Of a stretch of DNA of 64,000 nt, positions 1-9,267 are shown piece by piece (the stretch's first letter is position 1; each line of letters begins with the position of its first letter). The position numbers were made by a program, and so were the translations under genes. Source of the DNA: Methylocella tundrae (GTDB taxonomy: Bacteria; Pseudomonadota; Alphaproteobacteria; Rhizobiales; Beijerinckiaceae); NCBI RefSeq assembly GCF_901905185.1, contig NZ_CABFMQ020000001.1, positions 1 to 64,000 of the forward strand, in the 5' to 3' direction. Below the pieces are notes generated by a model that worked only from the letters and a program-made list of their open reading frames with translations, did no database searches and was not told the origin of the DNA.

Positions 1-1
1 C

Positions 2-124
2 ACAACCGCCGGAGAAGCCTATGAATGCGCCGTCGCCAGAAGCTTCGCCGCAAGCCTCTACAGCGCACTCATCCAAGCCAGCCAGCAATACGCCCTTTGG
101 GTTCAGCTCAAAGACGAGGCTTGA
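2..124 (+). CDS. C-terminal fragment of an unknown protein
   Basis: An open frame enters from the left edge and stops at a TGA, giving 40 residues that end in VQLKDEA. The residues are mostly alanine, serine and leucine with alternating charges, so the tail is probably helical. Codon choice is rich in GCC and AGC like real genes in the window. No family can be named from this fragment. The 133 bases before the next gene contain no other convincing gene. Confidence 0.35.
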   Translation, partial: TTAGEAYECAVARSFAASLYSALIQASQQYALWVQLKDEA

Positions 125-257
125 AGCGAAATCACCCCAGGCCATGAGAGCGCCGCCGGTTGCGCGCTCCCGCCATTGCCCTTAGAGACTGTCCCCTTCG
201 ATCAACGCTCAGGCGGGTTTTTCGTCCGCGTGGCCGGCATTCTTCTTGGAGACAATG

Positions 258-668
258 ATGGGCGAAGTTCGCGTGATTTGCGCCATCGGACAGCGGGGAC
301 AACTCGGCCTCAACGGCGCCCTGCCCTGGGAGGGCAATCCCGGCCGTGAGTATAGGGCCGACGTCGCGCGATTTTTCGAGCTGACCAAGGGCCATGTGCT
401 GATCGCGGGCCCATGCACGATCGGCTCTTTTCCCGACTGGGCGCGACCCGGACGGACGCTCGTCGTGGTGCGGTCGACCGACGATCCAAAGTCGGTTCTG
501 GAGCGCTTCAGCGACCGGCTCGTTTTCATCGGAGGGGGACCGCCCGTGTGGCGGGCGTATGCGCCCTTTGTCCAGCATTGGGACGTGACGAGGCTCCCTT
601 ATGATGGCGAGGCCGATCGCTATTTCGATCCCGCCTGGCTGACTGCGGCCGCATCGCGGGCTGACTAG
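258..668 (+). CDS. dihydrofolate reductase-like protein
   Basis: This 136-residue protein resembles dihydrofolate reductase, the NADPH-dependent enzyme that makes tetrahydrofolate. The N-terminal strand and loop read VICAIGQRGQLGLNGALPW, matching the family's substrate loop ending in PW. A later FIGGGPPVWRAY matches the glycine-rich IGGG cofactor motif. The usual MGR motif is replaced by AGP, and the protein is about 20 residues shorter than typical enzymes, lacking the last strands. The start was chosen at the ATG six bases after GGAG; ATG at 255 or TTG at 246 are alternatives. It converges on kdpE with no gap. It may be a divergent homologue rather than the housekeeping FolA. Confidence 0.7.
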   Translation: MGEVRVICAIGQRGQLGLNGALPWEGNPGREYRADVARFFELTKGHVLIAGPCTIGSFPDWARPGRTLVVVRSTDDPKSVLERFSDRLVFIGGGPPVWRAYAPFVQHWDVTRLPYDGEADRYFDPAWLTAAASRAD

Positions 669-1361
669 TCAGAGGTCGCCGCCGACGAATCTGTAGCCGA
701 TCGAGGGCTCGGTCTGGATGACGCGGGGATTGGCGGGATCGGCTTCGATCTTGCCCCGCAGCTGGCCGATGAAAACGCGCAGATATTGCGTGTCCTCGAC
801 GTGCGCCGGACCCCACACCGAGCCGAGCAGCTGGCGATGAGTGACGACGCGTCCGGCGTGACGCACGAGAATGGCGAGGAGGTCATATTCGGTCGGCGTC
901 AGCCGCACCGGCTCGCCATTTCGGGTGACGATGCGCCTCAGCGTGTCGACCTTGAGCCCGTCCACTTCGACGTGCAAGCTTTCGCCGGCGTCATGGGCCT
1001 TATGGCGAAGCGCGGCGCGGATGCGGGCGATGAGTTCGCCGACGCCAAAAGGCTTTTCGACGTAATCGTCGGCGCCGAGATCGAGCGCCGCGATCTTTTC
1101 GCTCTCGCGGTCGCGCGCCGACAGGACGATGATCGGCGCCTGAGACCAGGCGCGAACCTCCTTGATGATCTCCTTGCCGTCCATGTCAGGCAGGCCAAGA
1201 TCGAGGATGATCACGTCAGGCGCGGAGACGGCGATCGCCTTCAGCGCCTTTGCTCCCGTATCGGCGCTCAGAACTTCATAGCCCGCGGCCTTCAGCGCGG
1301 GCATCAGAAACCTTTGGATCTGCGGCTCGTCGTCGACGACGAGAATGCGATCGAGGTTCAC
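669..1361 (-). CDS. kdpE: response regulator KdpE
   Basis: This is a 230-residue OmpR/PhoB-type response regulator and the last gene of the kdp operon. The receiver domain starts with ILVVDDEPQIQRF, carries the phospho-acceptor in DLGLPDMDG and the conserved lysine in YVEKPFG. The C-terminal winged helix contains LTPTEYDLLAILV and ends in IGYRFVGG. Its ATG overlaps the kdpD stop codon in an ATGA arrangement, so the two are translationally coupled. In the known system KdpD phosphorylates KdpE, which activates kdpFABC when potassium is low. Position and length (about 225-230 residues) agree with the family. Confidence 0.96.
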   Translation of the reverse strand: MNLDRILVVDDEPQIQRFLMPALKAAGYEVLSADTGAKALKAIAVSAPDVIILDLGLPDMDGKEIIKEVRAWSQAPIIVLSARDRESEKIAALDLGADDYVEKPFGVGELIARIRAALRHKAHDAGESLHVEVDGLKVDTLRRIVTRNGEPVRLTPTEYDLLAILVRHAGRVVTHRQLLGSVWGPAHVEDTQYLRVFIGQLRGKIEADPANPRVIQTEPSIGYRFVGGDL

Positions 1362-4060
1362 GGCGGGCTCCTTTCGCCGACATTGGCGTCGGCGGCGGGC
1401 AGGCGAATGACGATGCGCGTCCCGCGCTTGCGAACAGCCGGGCTCTCCGCCTTGATCGAGCCGCCCATGGCTTCGATAAAGCCGCGGCTGATCGAAAGTC
1501 CGAGCCCTGTCCCGGCGACGCGGCCATCCACCTTGCCGCGGCGAACGAATTTGTCGAAGATTCTCTCAAGATCGGCCGGGGGCACTCCTTTGCCGAGATC
1601 CGTGACGCTGATCACGACATCGCCCCCGTCGCGCCGGGCGAATATCGAGGTCGGCGCATCGGCGCCGCCATATTTATTAGCGTTGTCGATCAGATTGAAC
1701 AGCACCTGTTGCAGCAGCGCCCCGTCTCCCCGCACGAGAGGCAGATCAAGGGCGAGGCTAACCTCGATCGCGCGTTCGGGAAAGGCCTTTCGGCCGCGAT
1801 CGGCCGCCGCCCGGATCACATCGCAGACATCGACCCAGTCGCGCTTCGGCCTGAGCGCGCCGCCTTCGAGACGGGTCATGTCCAAAAGATTGGAGACGAA
1901 GCGCGAAAGGCGCCCCGCTTCTTCCTCGATTGAGGCGAGAAGATCATCGTGGCTGGCGGCGCTCATTTTTTCGCCAAGCTGGCGCAAGGTGGTGACGGCG
2001 CCGATGATCGAGGACAGGGGCGTGCGCAGATCATGCGAGAGCGAGGACAAAAGCGCGGAATTCAGCTTCTCGCTCTGCTTCAGCGCCGCCGTTTTGGCGC
2101 TCTCCCGCGTCAACAGGGCGCGGTCGAGCGCAATCGCGGTCTGATCGAGCAAAGCGGCGAGTTCGCGCTCCTCTCCCGCCTCGAGCGGCGGCGTCGCCTT
2201 GCCTTGCCGGAAGCCGCAGACGCCAATGACGCCGCGCGGCGTCAAAAGGGGGCGGAACTGGAACGCGAGATTCGGCAGCGTTCCGCTGCCGCGGCCGGCG
2301 GGCTCCGCTTTGTCCAGCGCCCAGCGCGCCGCCGTCATTTCCGTGCCGTCGAGCGTGACGTCCGGCGGCCAGCTGAGCTTGACCTGAAGCTCGCCGTCCT
2401 CCGGCAAGAGCAGCACGACGTCGGCCTTCAGCGCGTTGCGCAAATGCGAGGCGCTCGCCCAGAGAACGTCGTCGAGCTTGACCGCGCCCGAAAGTTTTCG
2501 CGAAAATTCGTAGAGCGCCTGCGTGCTGGCGGAGCGCTTGCGCACGGTCTCCGCCTGGTCGTGGATGCGTCCGGCGAGTCCGCCGGCGAGAACGGCGACG
2601 ATCAGGAAAAGGATGAGCGCGAAAAATTCATGCGGCTCGGCTATCGTCAAGGTATAGACCGGCGGAATGAAAAAGAAATTATAGGCGAAGAAAGAGAGAG
2701 CGGCCGCGCTGATGGCGTACCAGCGCCCGAAATAGATGGCGCAAAGCAGGACGGCCATCATGAACAGCATCGAAACATTGGGCAGTTTGACGATCAGCTG
2801 AAGACCGAGCCCGATCAGAACCGCGCCGGCGACAGAGCCGGCGGTGGCGAGCGCGGCGATCGAGCCGAACTTGAAGGCCGGCAGGCGCCACCGTGGCGCG
2901 CTGCTTGGCTCAACCTCCTCATCGGCGATGATATGCACGCCAATATCGCTCGCCTGACGCATGATGGCGTCGCTGAGGCATTTGCCGCGCAGGTGCGACC
3001 ACCAGCCGGCGGCCGATCGGCCAAGCACGATCTGCGTGACGTTCTCGCGCCGCGCGATGCGCAAGATCTCAGTGGCGAAGTCAGACGCGCTGACGCGCAT
3101 GGTCTCCGCGCCAAGCCGCTCGGCGAGGCGCAAGGTCTCGTCGATGCGGGCGTTATCGGCGCGGGGATTGAGCTCTTCGCCCGCGCGTTCGAGATGCACC
3201 GCGGTCCAGGGCGCATTGAGCCCGTCGGCGAGCCGGCTCGCGGCGCGCACCAGCTTTTCCGATGAGCTTTGAGGACCGACGCAGACGAGCAGGCGCTCGG
3301 CGGTCGCCCAAGGGCCTTCGATGACGTTCTGGCGCAGGAAGTCGACCATCTGGTCGTCGACGCGGTCCGCCGTGCGGCGCAGCGCCAGTTCGCGCAGGGC
3401 GGTGAGCGTTCCCGGCTTGAAGAAGCCGTCGATCGCGCGGCGCGCATTGTCCGGCACATAAACCTTGCCGTCCTTGAGGCGCTGGATCAGTTCCGCCGGC
3501 GTGATGTCGACGACGATGACTTCGTCGGCGAGCTTCAGCACGCTGTCCGGCACGGTTTCGCGCACGGCGACGCCGGTGATGCGGGCGACGACGTCGGAGA
3601 GGCCTTCAAGATGCTGGATGTTCATCGCCGTCCAGACGTCGATGCCGGCGCGGATCAGCTCCTCGACGTCCTGGTAGCGCTTCGGATGACGGCTTTCGGG
3701 CGCGTTGGTGTGCGCCAGCTCGTCGACGATGATAATGCCGGGTTTGCGCGCCAGCGCCGCGTCAATGTCGAATTCCTCGATCGTCTGGCCCCGATAGGGG
3801 ACAGTGCGGCGCGGCAGGACCTCGAGCCCTTCGAGCAGTCCCGCCGTTTCGGCGCGGCCATGGGTCTCGACAAGGCCGACGACGATGTCGGAGGCGGCCT
3901 TGAGGCTCTGCGCGCGGGCCAGCATGGCGAAGGTCTTGCCGACGCCGGGCGCGGCGCCGAGAAAGACGGTGAGCTTGCCCCGCGCCTCCTTGCTCGCCAG
4001 CGCCAGAAGCGCATCGGGGTCGGGCCGCTGCTTTTCACCCTTGCGTTCAGAGCCCGCCAT
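1358..4060 (-). CDS. kdpD: sensor histidine kinase KdpD
   Basis: This 900-residue inner-membrane kinase senses potassium limitation and controls KdpE. Domains in order: a cytosolic KdpD domain with a Walker A loop GAAPGVGKT at residues 35-43 and a Walker B-like VDELAHTNAPE; a universal-stress-like domain (about 245-370); four membrane helices (about 395-500); a GAF-like region; the dimerisation domain with the phospho-accepting His676 in SHDLRTPL; and an ATPase domain with NLIDNANKYGG and GTGLGLSI. The length is that of a full KdpD. It lies 85 bases after kdpC on the same strand and overlaps kdpE by four bases. Confidence 0.96.
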   Translation of the reverse strand: MAGSERKGEKQRPDPDALLALASKEARGKLTVFLGAAPGVGKTFAMLARAQSLKAASDIVVGLVETHGRAETAGLLEGLEVLPRRTVPYRGQTIEEFDIDAALARKPGIIIVDELAHTNAPESRHPKRYQDVEELIRAGIDVWTAMNIQHLEGLSDVVARITGVAVRETVPDSVLKLADEVIVVDITPAELIQRLKDGKVYVPDNARRAIDGFFKPGTLTALRELALRRTADRVDDQMVDFLRQNVIEGPWATAERLLVCVGPQSSSEKLVRAASRLADGLNAPWTAVHLERAGEELNPRADNARIDETLRLAERLGAETMRVSASDFATEILRIARRENVTQIVLGRSAAGWWSHLRGKCLSDAIMRQASDIGVHIIADEEVEPSSAPRWRLPAFKFGSIAALATAGSVAGAVLIGLGLQLIVKLPNVSMLFMMAVLLCAIYFGRWYAISAAALSFFAYNFFFIPPVYTLTIAEPHEFFALILFLIVAVLAGGLAGRIHDQAETVRKRSASTQALYEFSRKLSGAVKLDDVLWASASHLRNALKADVVLLLPEDGELQVKLSWPPDVTLDGTEMTAARWALDKAEPAGRGSGTLPNLAFQFRPLLTPRGVIGVCGFRQGKATPPLEAGEERELAALLDQTAIALDRALLTRESAKTAALKQSEKLNSALLSSLSHDLRTPLSSIIGAVTTLRQLGEKMSAASHDDLLASIEEEAGRLSRFVSNLLDMTRLEGGALRPKRDWVDVCDVIRAAADRGRKAFPERAIEVSLALDLPLVRGDGALLQQVLFNLIDNANKYGGADAPTSIFARRDGGDVVISVTDLGKGVPPADLERIFDKFVRRGKVDGRVAGTGLGLSISRGFIEAMGGSIKAESPAVRKRGTRIVIRLPAADANVGERSPP

Positions 4061-4145
4061 TTCCCAATCCAGCTTTGCGCCATCTCCAGGCTGATCCCGG
4101 CGACGTTGCGATCAGCGGCGCGCGTCAGGATCAGCCCAATTTTTG

Positions 4146-4751
4146 CTAGCTGCCCTTCATGCCGTCGAGCGCCAGATTCAGCTCCAGAACATTGACGCGC
4201 GGCTCGCCGATAACGCCAAGGAGGCGCCCTGATGTGGTGGCGTCGACGAGCGCGGCGACCTTGGCTTCCGGCAGGTTACGCGCCTTGGCGACGCGCGCAA
4301 CCTGCGCTTTCGCATAGGCCGGCGAAATATCGGGATCAAGGCCGGAGCCGGACGTCGTCACCGCATCGGCCGGGATGGGGCCGGCAAGACCCTGGCCGCG
4401 CAGTGTTTCTATATCGGCCTTGACGCGGTCGATCAGCTTGGCCGAGGTCGGGCCAAGGTTTGAGCCAGAGGAGTTATCGGCGTTATAGGGCGCGTCGATC
4501 GTCTTCGTCGAATCATTCGGGTCGGCTGCGCTGGTCGCCGATGGGCGGCTATGGAAATAGACGTCTTTCGTAAAGTTTTGCCCGATGAGGCTCGATCCGA
4601 CGATGACGTCGCCGTTTTTGACAAGGCTGCCATTGGCGGTGCCGGGAAGGGCGATCGCTGCGAAGCCTGTGAGAGCGAAGGGATAAATGACGCCGGTCAG
4701 GACCGTGAACAGCGCCAGCATGACAAGGGCCGGTCGAAGATGTTGCAACAT
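4146..4751 (-). CDS. kdpC: potassium-transporting ATPase subunit KdpC
   Basis: KdpC is the single-helix accessory subunit that raises the ATP affinity of KdpB in the KdpFABC pump. The product has 201 residues, an N-terminal membrane helix (about 8-28) and the family signatures GSSLIGQNF, YFHSRPSA, SGSDLDP-like SGSGLDPDISPAYA, and a C-terminal NVLELNLALD. The start at 4751 follows AAAGGAGAG by four bases and is preferred over an in-frame ATG ten codons upstream. It is separated from kdpB by about 200 bases that contain a palindromic element, which is unusual between subunits of one complex. Confidence 0.95.
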   Translation of the reverse strand: MLQHLRPALVMLALFTVLTGVIYPFALTGFAAIALPGTANGSLVKNGDVIVGSSLIGQNFTKDVYFHSRPSATSAADPNDSTKTIDAPYNADNSSGSNLGPTSAKLIDRVKADIETLRGQGLAGPIPADAVTTSGSGLDPDISPAYAKAQVARVAKARNLPEAKVAALVDATTSGRLLGVIGEPRVNVLELNLALDGMKGS

Positions 4752-4837
4752 TTGTCTCTCCTTTAAGGATGGCGATCCCAAACGCGGCCAACCATCCTGT
4801 GTAGTCCGTTTATTCAGAGCATGACGATCGTCGTGAT

Positions 4838-4955
4838 CTAGAGCGCTTTCCGATCGAATGGGGTCATTCGATCGATCAGAAATCGCTCCAGATTCAAAAG
4901 CTTGAGCATATTCTTGCCGATCAGATCGAACCGATCTAATCGGAATATGCTCTAG
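4838..4955. repeat. 118-bp bipartite palindromic element in the kdpB-kdpC gap
   Basis: The element is bounded by 7-bp terminal inverted repeats, CTAGAGC at 4838-4844 and GCTCTAG at 4949-4955. Inside are two hairpins. The first has a perfect 9-bp stem CGATCGAAT/ATTCGATCG (4851-4859 and 4866-4874, loop 6) with outer pairing of GAGCG and CGCTC. The second pairs GAGCATATTC (4904-4913) with GAATATGCTC (4943-4952), with nested CCGAT/ATCGG and AGATCG/CGATCT stems. Such GAGC-ended palindromes resemble dispersed elements known from Rhizobiales intergenic DNA. On the minus strand its CTAG end supplies the TAG stop of kdpB. Confidence 0.75.
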
Positions 4956-7006
4956 GCCAGATGCGCCGCCGAGACGATGAGATCTATCAGTTTGATGCCC
5001 ATGAAGGGCGCGATGAGGCCGCCGACGCCGTAGACCAGGAGATTGCGGCGCAGCAGCGCGGCGGCGCCGACGGGCTTATATTCGACGCCCTTGAGCGCCA
5101 GCGGAATCAGGGCGACGATGATCAGCGCGTTGAAGATCACCGCCGAGAGAATCGCCGACTTCGGCGAGGCGAGATGCATGATGTTGAGGGCGCTGAGCTC
5201 CGGATAGGTCGCAACGAACAGGGCAGGCAGAATGGCGAAATATTTGGCGACGTCGTTCGCGACCGAAAAGGTCGTCAGCGATCCGCGCGTCATCAGAAGC
5301 TGCTTGCCGATGCCGACGATCTCGATGAGCTTCGTCGGATTGCTGTCGAGATCGACCATATTGCCGGCCTCGCGCGCCGCCTGCGTGCCGGTCTGCATGG
5401 CGACGCCAACGTCGGCCTGGGCGAGAGCCGGCGCGTCATTGGCGCCGTCGCCGCACATGGCGATGAGCCGGCCGCCCGTCTGCTCCTTGCGGATATAGGC
5501 GAGCTTGTCCTCTGGCGTCGCCTCGGCGATGAAATCATCGACGCCCGCCTCCGAGGCAATGGCCGCGGCGGTGATCGGATTATCGCCCGTCACCATCACG
5601 GTGCGGATGCCCATGGCGCGTAGTTCGGCGAAGCGCTCCTTGATGTCGGGCTTCACGACGTCCTTCAGATGAATGACGCCGAGCAGGATGCCGTTTTCGC
5701 TGACGCCGAGCGGCGTGCCGCCGGAGCGCGCGATCTTGTCGACCGCCTGGCGGAAAGCGAATGGCGGGGCATCCGTGCTGATTCCGGCGAGCTTCAAGAT
5801 CGCGTCGACCGCGCCCTTGCGGATCGAGCGGCCGTCGAGATCAATGCCGGAGAGCCGGGTCTGCGCCGAGAAGGGGATGATCTTCGCGGGCCTCAAGGAA
5901 AGGTCCGGCTCCGCGACGCCATATTCCGTCTTGGCGAGGGCGACGATCGAGCGTCCTTCCGGCGTCTCGTCGGCAAGGCTTGCGAGCAGAATGGCTTCCG
6001 CCATGCGGCCGTCGTCGACGCCGGGAACGGTGAAGAATTCCGTCGCGAGGCGATTGCCATAGGTGATGGTGCCGGTCTTGTCGAGGAGAAGCGTGTCGAC
6101 GTCGCCGGCGGCCTCCACCGCGCGGCCCGAAGTTGCGACGACATTGAAGCGGATCAGCCTGTCCATGCCGGCGATGCCGATCGCCGACAGAAGGCCGCCG
6201 ATCGTCGTCGGGATCAGCGTGACGAGCAGCGCGACGAGCACGACGACCGAAAGCGCCGTCGCCGAATAATTGGCAAGGCCCCAGAGCGTGACGACTGCGA
6301 TCAGGAAGATGAGCGTAAGCCCGGAGAGCAGGATCGACAGGGCGAGCTCATTCGGCGTTTTCTGGCGTTCGGCGCCCTCGACGAGAGCGATCATGCGGTC
6401 GATGAAGGAAGAGCCCGGCTCGCTTGTGATCTTCACCTTGATCCAGTCGGACAGCACCATCGTGCCGCCGGTCACGGCGGAGCGGTCGCCGCCGGATTCG
6501 CGAATAACCGGCGCCGATTCGCCGGTGATGGCGCTTTCATTGACGGAGGCGAGGCCCTCGACGATCGTGCCGTCGCCGGGGATCAGCTCGCCGGCCTCGA
6601 CGACGACAATGTCGCCGAGCTTCAGCTGCGTCGCCGGGACGCTCTTGTAGGCCTGGATCGGGGAAGCGGCCGAGGGCAGCCGCTTGGCGACGAGATCCGA
6701 CTTCGTGCGACGCAGGCTTTCCGCCTGCGCCTTGCCGCGCCCTTCCGCCACCGCCTCGGCGAAGGTCGCAAACAGCACGGTGAACCAAAGCCATGCGGCG
6801 ATCTGCCCGGAGAAGAAGGGATCGTCGACATGAAGGACAAGATCCTTGATCCAAAGCACCGTCACCAGCGCGGCGACGGCTTCGGTGACGAAGATCACGG
6901 GATTGCGCAGCAATTGGCGCGGATCGAGCTTGATGAAGGCGTCTTTGAGCGCGGCCGCGAGGAGCGGCGCGTTGAACAATGACGTTGAACGGGTTTCAGT
7001 GGACAT
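4952..7006 (-). CDS. kdpB: potassium-transporting ATPase subunit KdpB (P-type ATPase)
   Basis: KdpB is the catalytic ATPase subunit of the KdpFABC potassium pump in the inner membrane. The 684-residue protein has the actuator motif ITGES, the phosphorylated Asp309 in DKTGTITYG, and the hinge motif [12 protein letters not shown], with membrane helices near residues 30-90, 215-275 and 580-684. Length and C-terminus (ending after [15 protein letters not shown]) match other KdpB proteins, so the protein is intact although its TAG stop lies in the end of a palindromic element. A ribosome site AAAGGA precedes the ATG. It is preceded by kdpA across a 106-base gap holding a second palindrome. Confidence 0.97.
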   Translation of the reverse strand: MSTETRSTSLFNAPLLAAALKDAFIKLDPRQLLRNPVIFVTEAVAALVTVLWIKDLVLHVDDPFFSGQIAAWLWFTVLFATFAEAVAEGRGKAQAESLRRTKSDLVAKRLPSAASPIQAYKSVPATQLKLGDIVVVEAGELIPGDGTIVEGLASVNESAITGESAPVIRESGGDRSAVTGGTMVLSDWIKVKITSEPGSSFIDRMIALVEGAERQKTPNELALSILLSGLTLIFLIAVVTLWGLANYSATALSVVVLVALLVTLIPTTIGGLLSAIGIAGMDRLIRFNVVATSGRAVEAAGDVDTLLLDKTGTITYGNRLATEFFTVPGVDDGRMAEAILLASLADETPEGRSIVALAKTEYGVAEPDLSLRPAKIIPFSAQTRLSGIDLDGRSIRKGAVDAILKLAGISTDAPPFAFRQAVDKIARSGGTPLGVSENGILLGVIHLKDVVKPDIKERFAELRAMGIRTVMVTGDNPITAAAIASEAGVDDFIAEATPEDKLAYIRKEQTGGRLIAMCGDGANDAPALAQADVGVAMQTGTQAAREAGNMVDLDSNPTKLIEIVGIGKQLLMTRGSLTTFSVANDVAKYFAILPALFVATYPELSALNIMHLASPKSAILSAVIFNALIIVALIPLALKGVEYKPVGAAALLRRNLLVYGVGGLIAPFMGIKLIDLIVSAAHLA

Positions 7007-7059
7007 AGCGAAATTCCTTTAAGGCGCATCTCGAACCACGAGAGCTTGAGTATCGCGAT

Positions 7060-7098
7060 CATCCTTTGAGGCGCCGCTTGCGCGGCTCCTCAGGATGA
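7060..7098. repeat. palindromic element in the kdpA-kdpB gap
   Basis: A long stem-loop pairs CATCCT (7060-7065) with AGGATG (7093-7098), GAGG (7068-7071) with CCTC (7088-7091) and GCCGC (7073-7077) with GCGGC (7082-7086), leaving a TTGC loop. The minus-strand form, starting CCTCATCCTGAGGAGC, is like a palindrome I recall as frequent in Bradyrhizobium and relatives. It lies between two subunits of one complex, with no U-tract on the minus strand, so it is more likely a dispersed repeat or mRNA-stability hairpin than a terminator. Confidence 0.75.
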
Positions 7099-7112
7099 GG
7101 GGCCGCCTCGGG

Positions 7113-8822
7113 TTAAAAGGTCTTGCCGGCGAGCATCAGCACATGTTCGACGATTGGTCCCAGCGCCAGGGCCGGGAAATATTGCAGGCCGCCGACGATC
7201 AAGATGACGCCGACGAGAAGGCCGACGAACAGGACCGCGTCGGTCGGGAATGTGCCGGCGGACTCAGGCACTTTGACCTTGGCCGCCAGCGATCCGGCAA
7301 TCGCCATCACGGGAACGACATAGCCGAACCGGCCTGCCATCATGGCGATCCCGAGAGTCGTGTTGAACCAGGGCGTGTTGGCGTTGAGGCCGGCGAAGGC
7401 TGAACCGTTGTTGCCGACGGCTGACGAGTAGGCGTAGAGGATTTCGGTGAGGCCATGGGGCCCCGCATTGGCGAGGCTCGCGAGCGCTACCGGCAGCATC
7501 GCCGAGATGGCGGTGAAGGAGAGGATCGCGAGCGGCAGGATCAGCACCGCGAGCATGGCGAATTTCATTTCGCGCGTCTCGATCTTCTTGCCGAGAAATT
7601 CCGGCGTGCGGCCGACCATGAGACCGGCGATGAAGACGGTGAGGATGGCGAAGACGAGAATGCCGTAAAGCCCCGACCCGACGCCGCCCGGCAGCACTTC
7701 GCCGAGCTGGATGAGGAACAGGGGCGCAAGGCCGCCGAGCGGGGTCAGCGAGGCGTGCATGGCGTTGACGGCGCCGCAGGAAAGTCCTGTCGTCACGGCG
7801 ACGAACAGCGCCGTCATGGCCTGCCCGAAGCGCATTTCCTTGCCTTCGAGATTGCCCGCCGAAGGATCGACTCCGAGCGCCGTCAGAAGCGGATTGCCAT
7901 AGGTCTCCGCCGCATAGACGAGGACGACGCCGGCGATCAGCAAGACGCCCATGGCGGCGAGCAGAGCGTAGCCTTGACGGGCCTTTCCGACCATCTGGCC
8001 AAAGGCGATGACCAGCGCCGAGGAGATCGCCAGCATGCTGAAGATTTGCAGGAAGTTCGAAAGCGCGTTGGGGTTCTCGAATGGGTGCGCGGAATTGACG
8101 TTGAGGAATCCGCCGCCGTTGGTGCCGAGCTGCTTGATCGCTTCCTGGCTCGCCATCGGACCCATGGCGAGGGTCTGTTTGGCGCCTTCGAGAGTTGTGG
8201 CGTCGACCGCGCCGGTCAAGGTTTGCGGCACGCCGAGCGCGAGAAAACAAAGCGCGACGACGATCGCCAGCGGCAGCAGAACGTAAAGCGTCGTGCGCGT
8301 CAGATCGACCCAGAAATTGCCGAGCGTTGCAACGCCCGACCGGGCGAAGGCGCGGGTTAGGGCGAGGGCGAGAGCGATGCCGGTGGCGGCCGAGAGGAAA
8401 TTATGAACCGTGAGGCCGACCATCTGGCTGAAGTTGCTCATGGTCGTCTCGCCGCCATAGGCCTGCCAGTTGGTGTTGGTGAGAAAGCTCACCGCCGTGT
8501 TGAAGGCGAGATCGGGGGTGAGATTGTCGAAGTTCTGCGGATTTAGCGGCAGATAGACCTGCAGGCGCAAAATCGCGTAGAGGGAGGCGAAACCCGCGGC
8601 GCTGAAAATCAGCATCGCGAAGGTATAGGCGAGCCAGCCTTGCTCCTTTGTCGGATCGACGCCGGCGGCTTTGTAAAAGACGCGCTCGAGCGGGCCGAGC
8701 ACGGGAGACAGAAACGTTTTATCGCCGGAAAAGACGTGGGCCATATAGAGCCCGAGCGGCTTCAGCGAGATGAGCAGAACGGCGATGAGAAGGCCGATCT
8801 GAAGCCAGCCATTGAGGGACAT
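7113..8822 (-). CDS. kdpA: potassium-transporting ATPase subunit KdpA
   Basis: KdpA is the potassium-selective channel-like subunit of the KdpFABC pump. The 569-residue, roughly ten-helix protein shows the four selectivity-filter regions typical of the family: [44 protein letters not shown] and [19 protein letters not shown]. The length is normal. A GGAG lies about ten bases before the ATG. It follows kdpF by 72 bases and precedes kdpB. Confidence 0.97.
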   Translation of the reverse strand: MSLNGWLQIGLLIAVLLISLKPLGLYMAHVFSGDKTFLSPVLGPLERVFYKAAGVDPTKEQGWLAYTFAMLIFSAAGFASLYAILRLQVYLPLNPQNFDNLTPDLAFNTAVSFLTNTNWQAYGGETTMSNFSQMVGLTVHNFLSAATGIALALALTRAFARSGVATLGNFWVDLTRTTLYVLLPLAIVVALCFLALGVPQTLTGAVDATTLEGAKQTLAMGPMASQEAIKQLGTNGGGFLNVNSAHPFENPNALSNFLQIFSMLAISSALVIAFGQMVGKARQGYALLAAMGVLLIAGVVLVYAAETYGNPLLTALGVDPSAGNLEGKEMRFGQAMTALFVAVTTGLSCGAVNAMHASLTPLGGLAPLFLIQLGEVLPGGVGSGLYGILVFAILTVFIAGLMVGRTPEFLGKKIETREMKFAMLAVLILPLAILSFTAISAMLPVALASLANAGPHGLTEILYAYSSAVGNNGSAFAGLNANTPWFNTTLGIAMMAGRFGYVVPVMAIAGSLAAKVKVPESAGTFPTDAVLFVGLLVGVILIVGGLQYFPALALGPIVEHVLMLAGKTF

Positions 8823-8894
8823 ATTGTAAAACTCCGGACTTGCGGGGGCGCCATAACGCCATTGGCTGATCGTGAGCGTCGCTCAGTTCGGCCT

Positions 8895-8981
8895 TTAGAA
8901 GCGCTCCGGCTTCAGAAGCGTGATGAGCAGATAGACGCCGAGCGCAACCGCGACGGCGAGGCCAAGGAGCGGCTCGAACAT
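8895..8981 (-). CDS. kdpF: potassium-transporting ATPase subunit KdpF
   Basis: This 28-residue single-helix peptide runs from MFEPLLGLAVAV to the end LLITLLKPERF. The terminal LLKPERF is the hallmark of KdpF, the small lipid-facing subunit that stabilises the KdpABC complex. GGAGG lies five bases upstream of the ATG. It sits directly before kdpA and 11 bases after a second tiny ORF. Gene finders often miss it because of its size. Confidence 0.93.
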   Translation of the reverse strand: MFEPLLGLAVAVALGVYLLITLLKPERF

Positions 8982-8992
8982 GAAGCCCTCCA

Positions 8993-9076
8993 TCAGATGC
9001 GGTTGAGAGCGCGCGCGTAGACGCACAGCAATGCGATGGAGCCGAAGCCCAAAGCGAGGAAGATGACGTCGAACAT
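8993..9076 (-). CDS. 27-residue single-helix ORF heading the kdp operon
   Basis: The ORF encodes MFDVIFLALGFGSIALLCVY followed by ARALNRI and a TGA stop. A perfect GGAGG lies seven bases before the ATG. The product is one predicted membrane helix with a short basic tail, and its stop lies 11 bases before the kdpF start, so it would be the first cistron of the kdp transcript. It is too hydrophobic and too well placed to look random. It has no LLKPERF tail and so is not KdpF. I cannot assign a family. A second small subunit or assembly peptide of the pump is an inference. Confidence 0.7.
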   Translation of the reverse strand: MFDVIFLALGFGSIALLCVYARALNRI

Positions 9077-9267
9077 GAAAAACCTCCATCCATTCGGCGC
9101 GCCGTCCGGCTGCGCCAATTCAAAGGATCACGAGGCAACATGGCGCTCGACGCCTCAAGAGTCGATCGGGAAGGCGCGCGCCGAGTCTAAGGATCTCGTA
9201 AAGATCGGCGTGGGTGCGTTTGATCCCCGAGCGCTCTATTGATCTCTCTCCAACGAAGGAGCTTGCC

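Noticed and set aside
132..578. 148-codon minus-strand frame opposite the dihydrofolate reductase-like gene
   Set aside because: Arginine- and histidine-rich without motifs; the plus-strand frame has recognisable reductase motifs.
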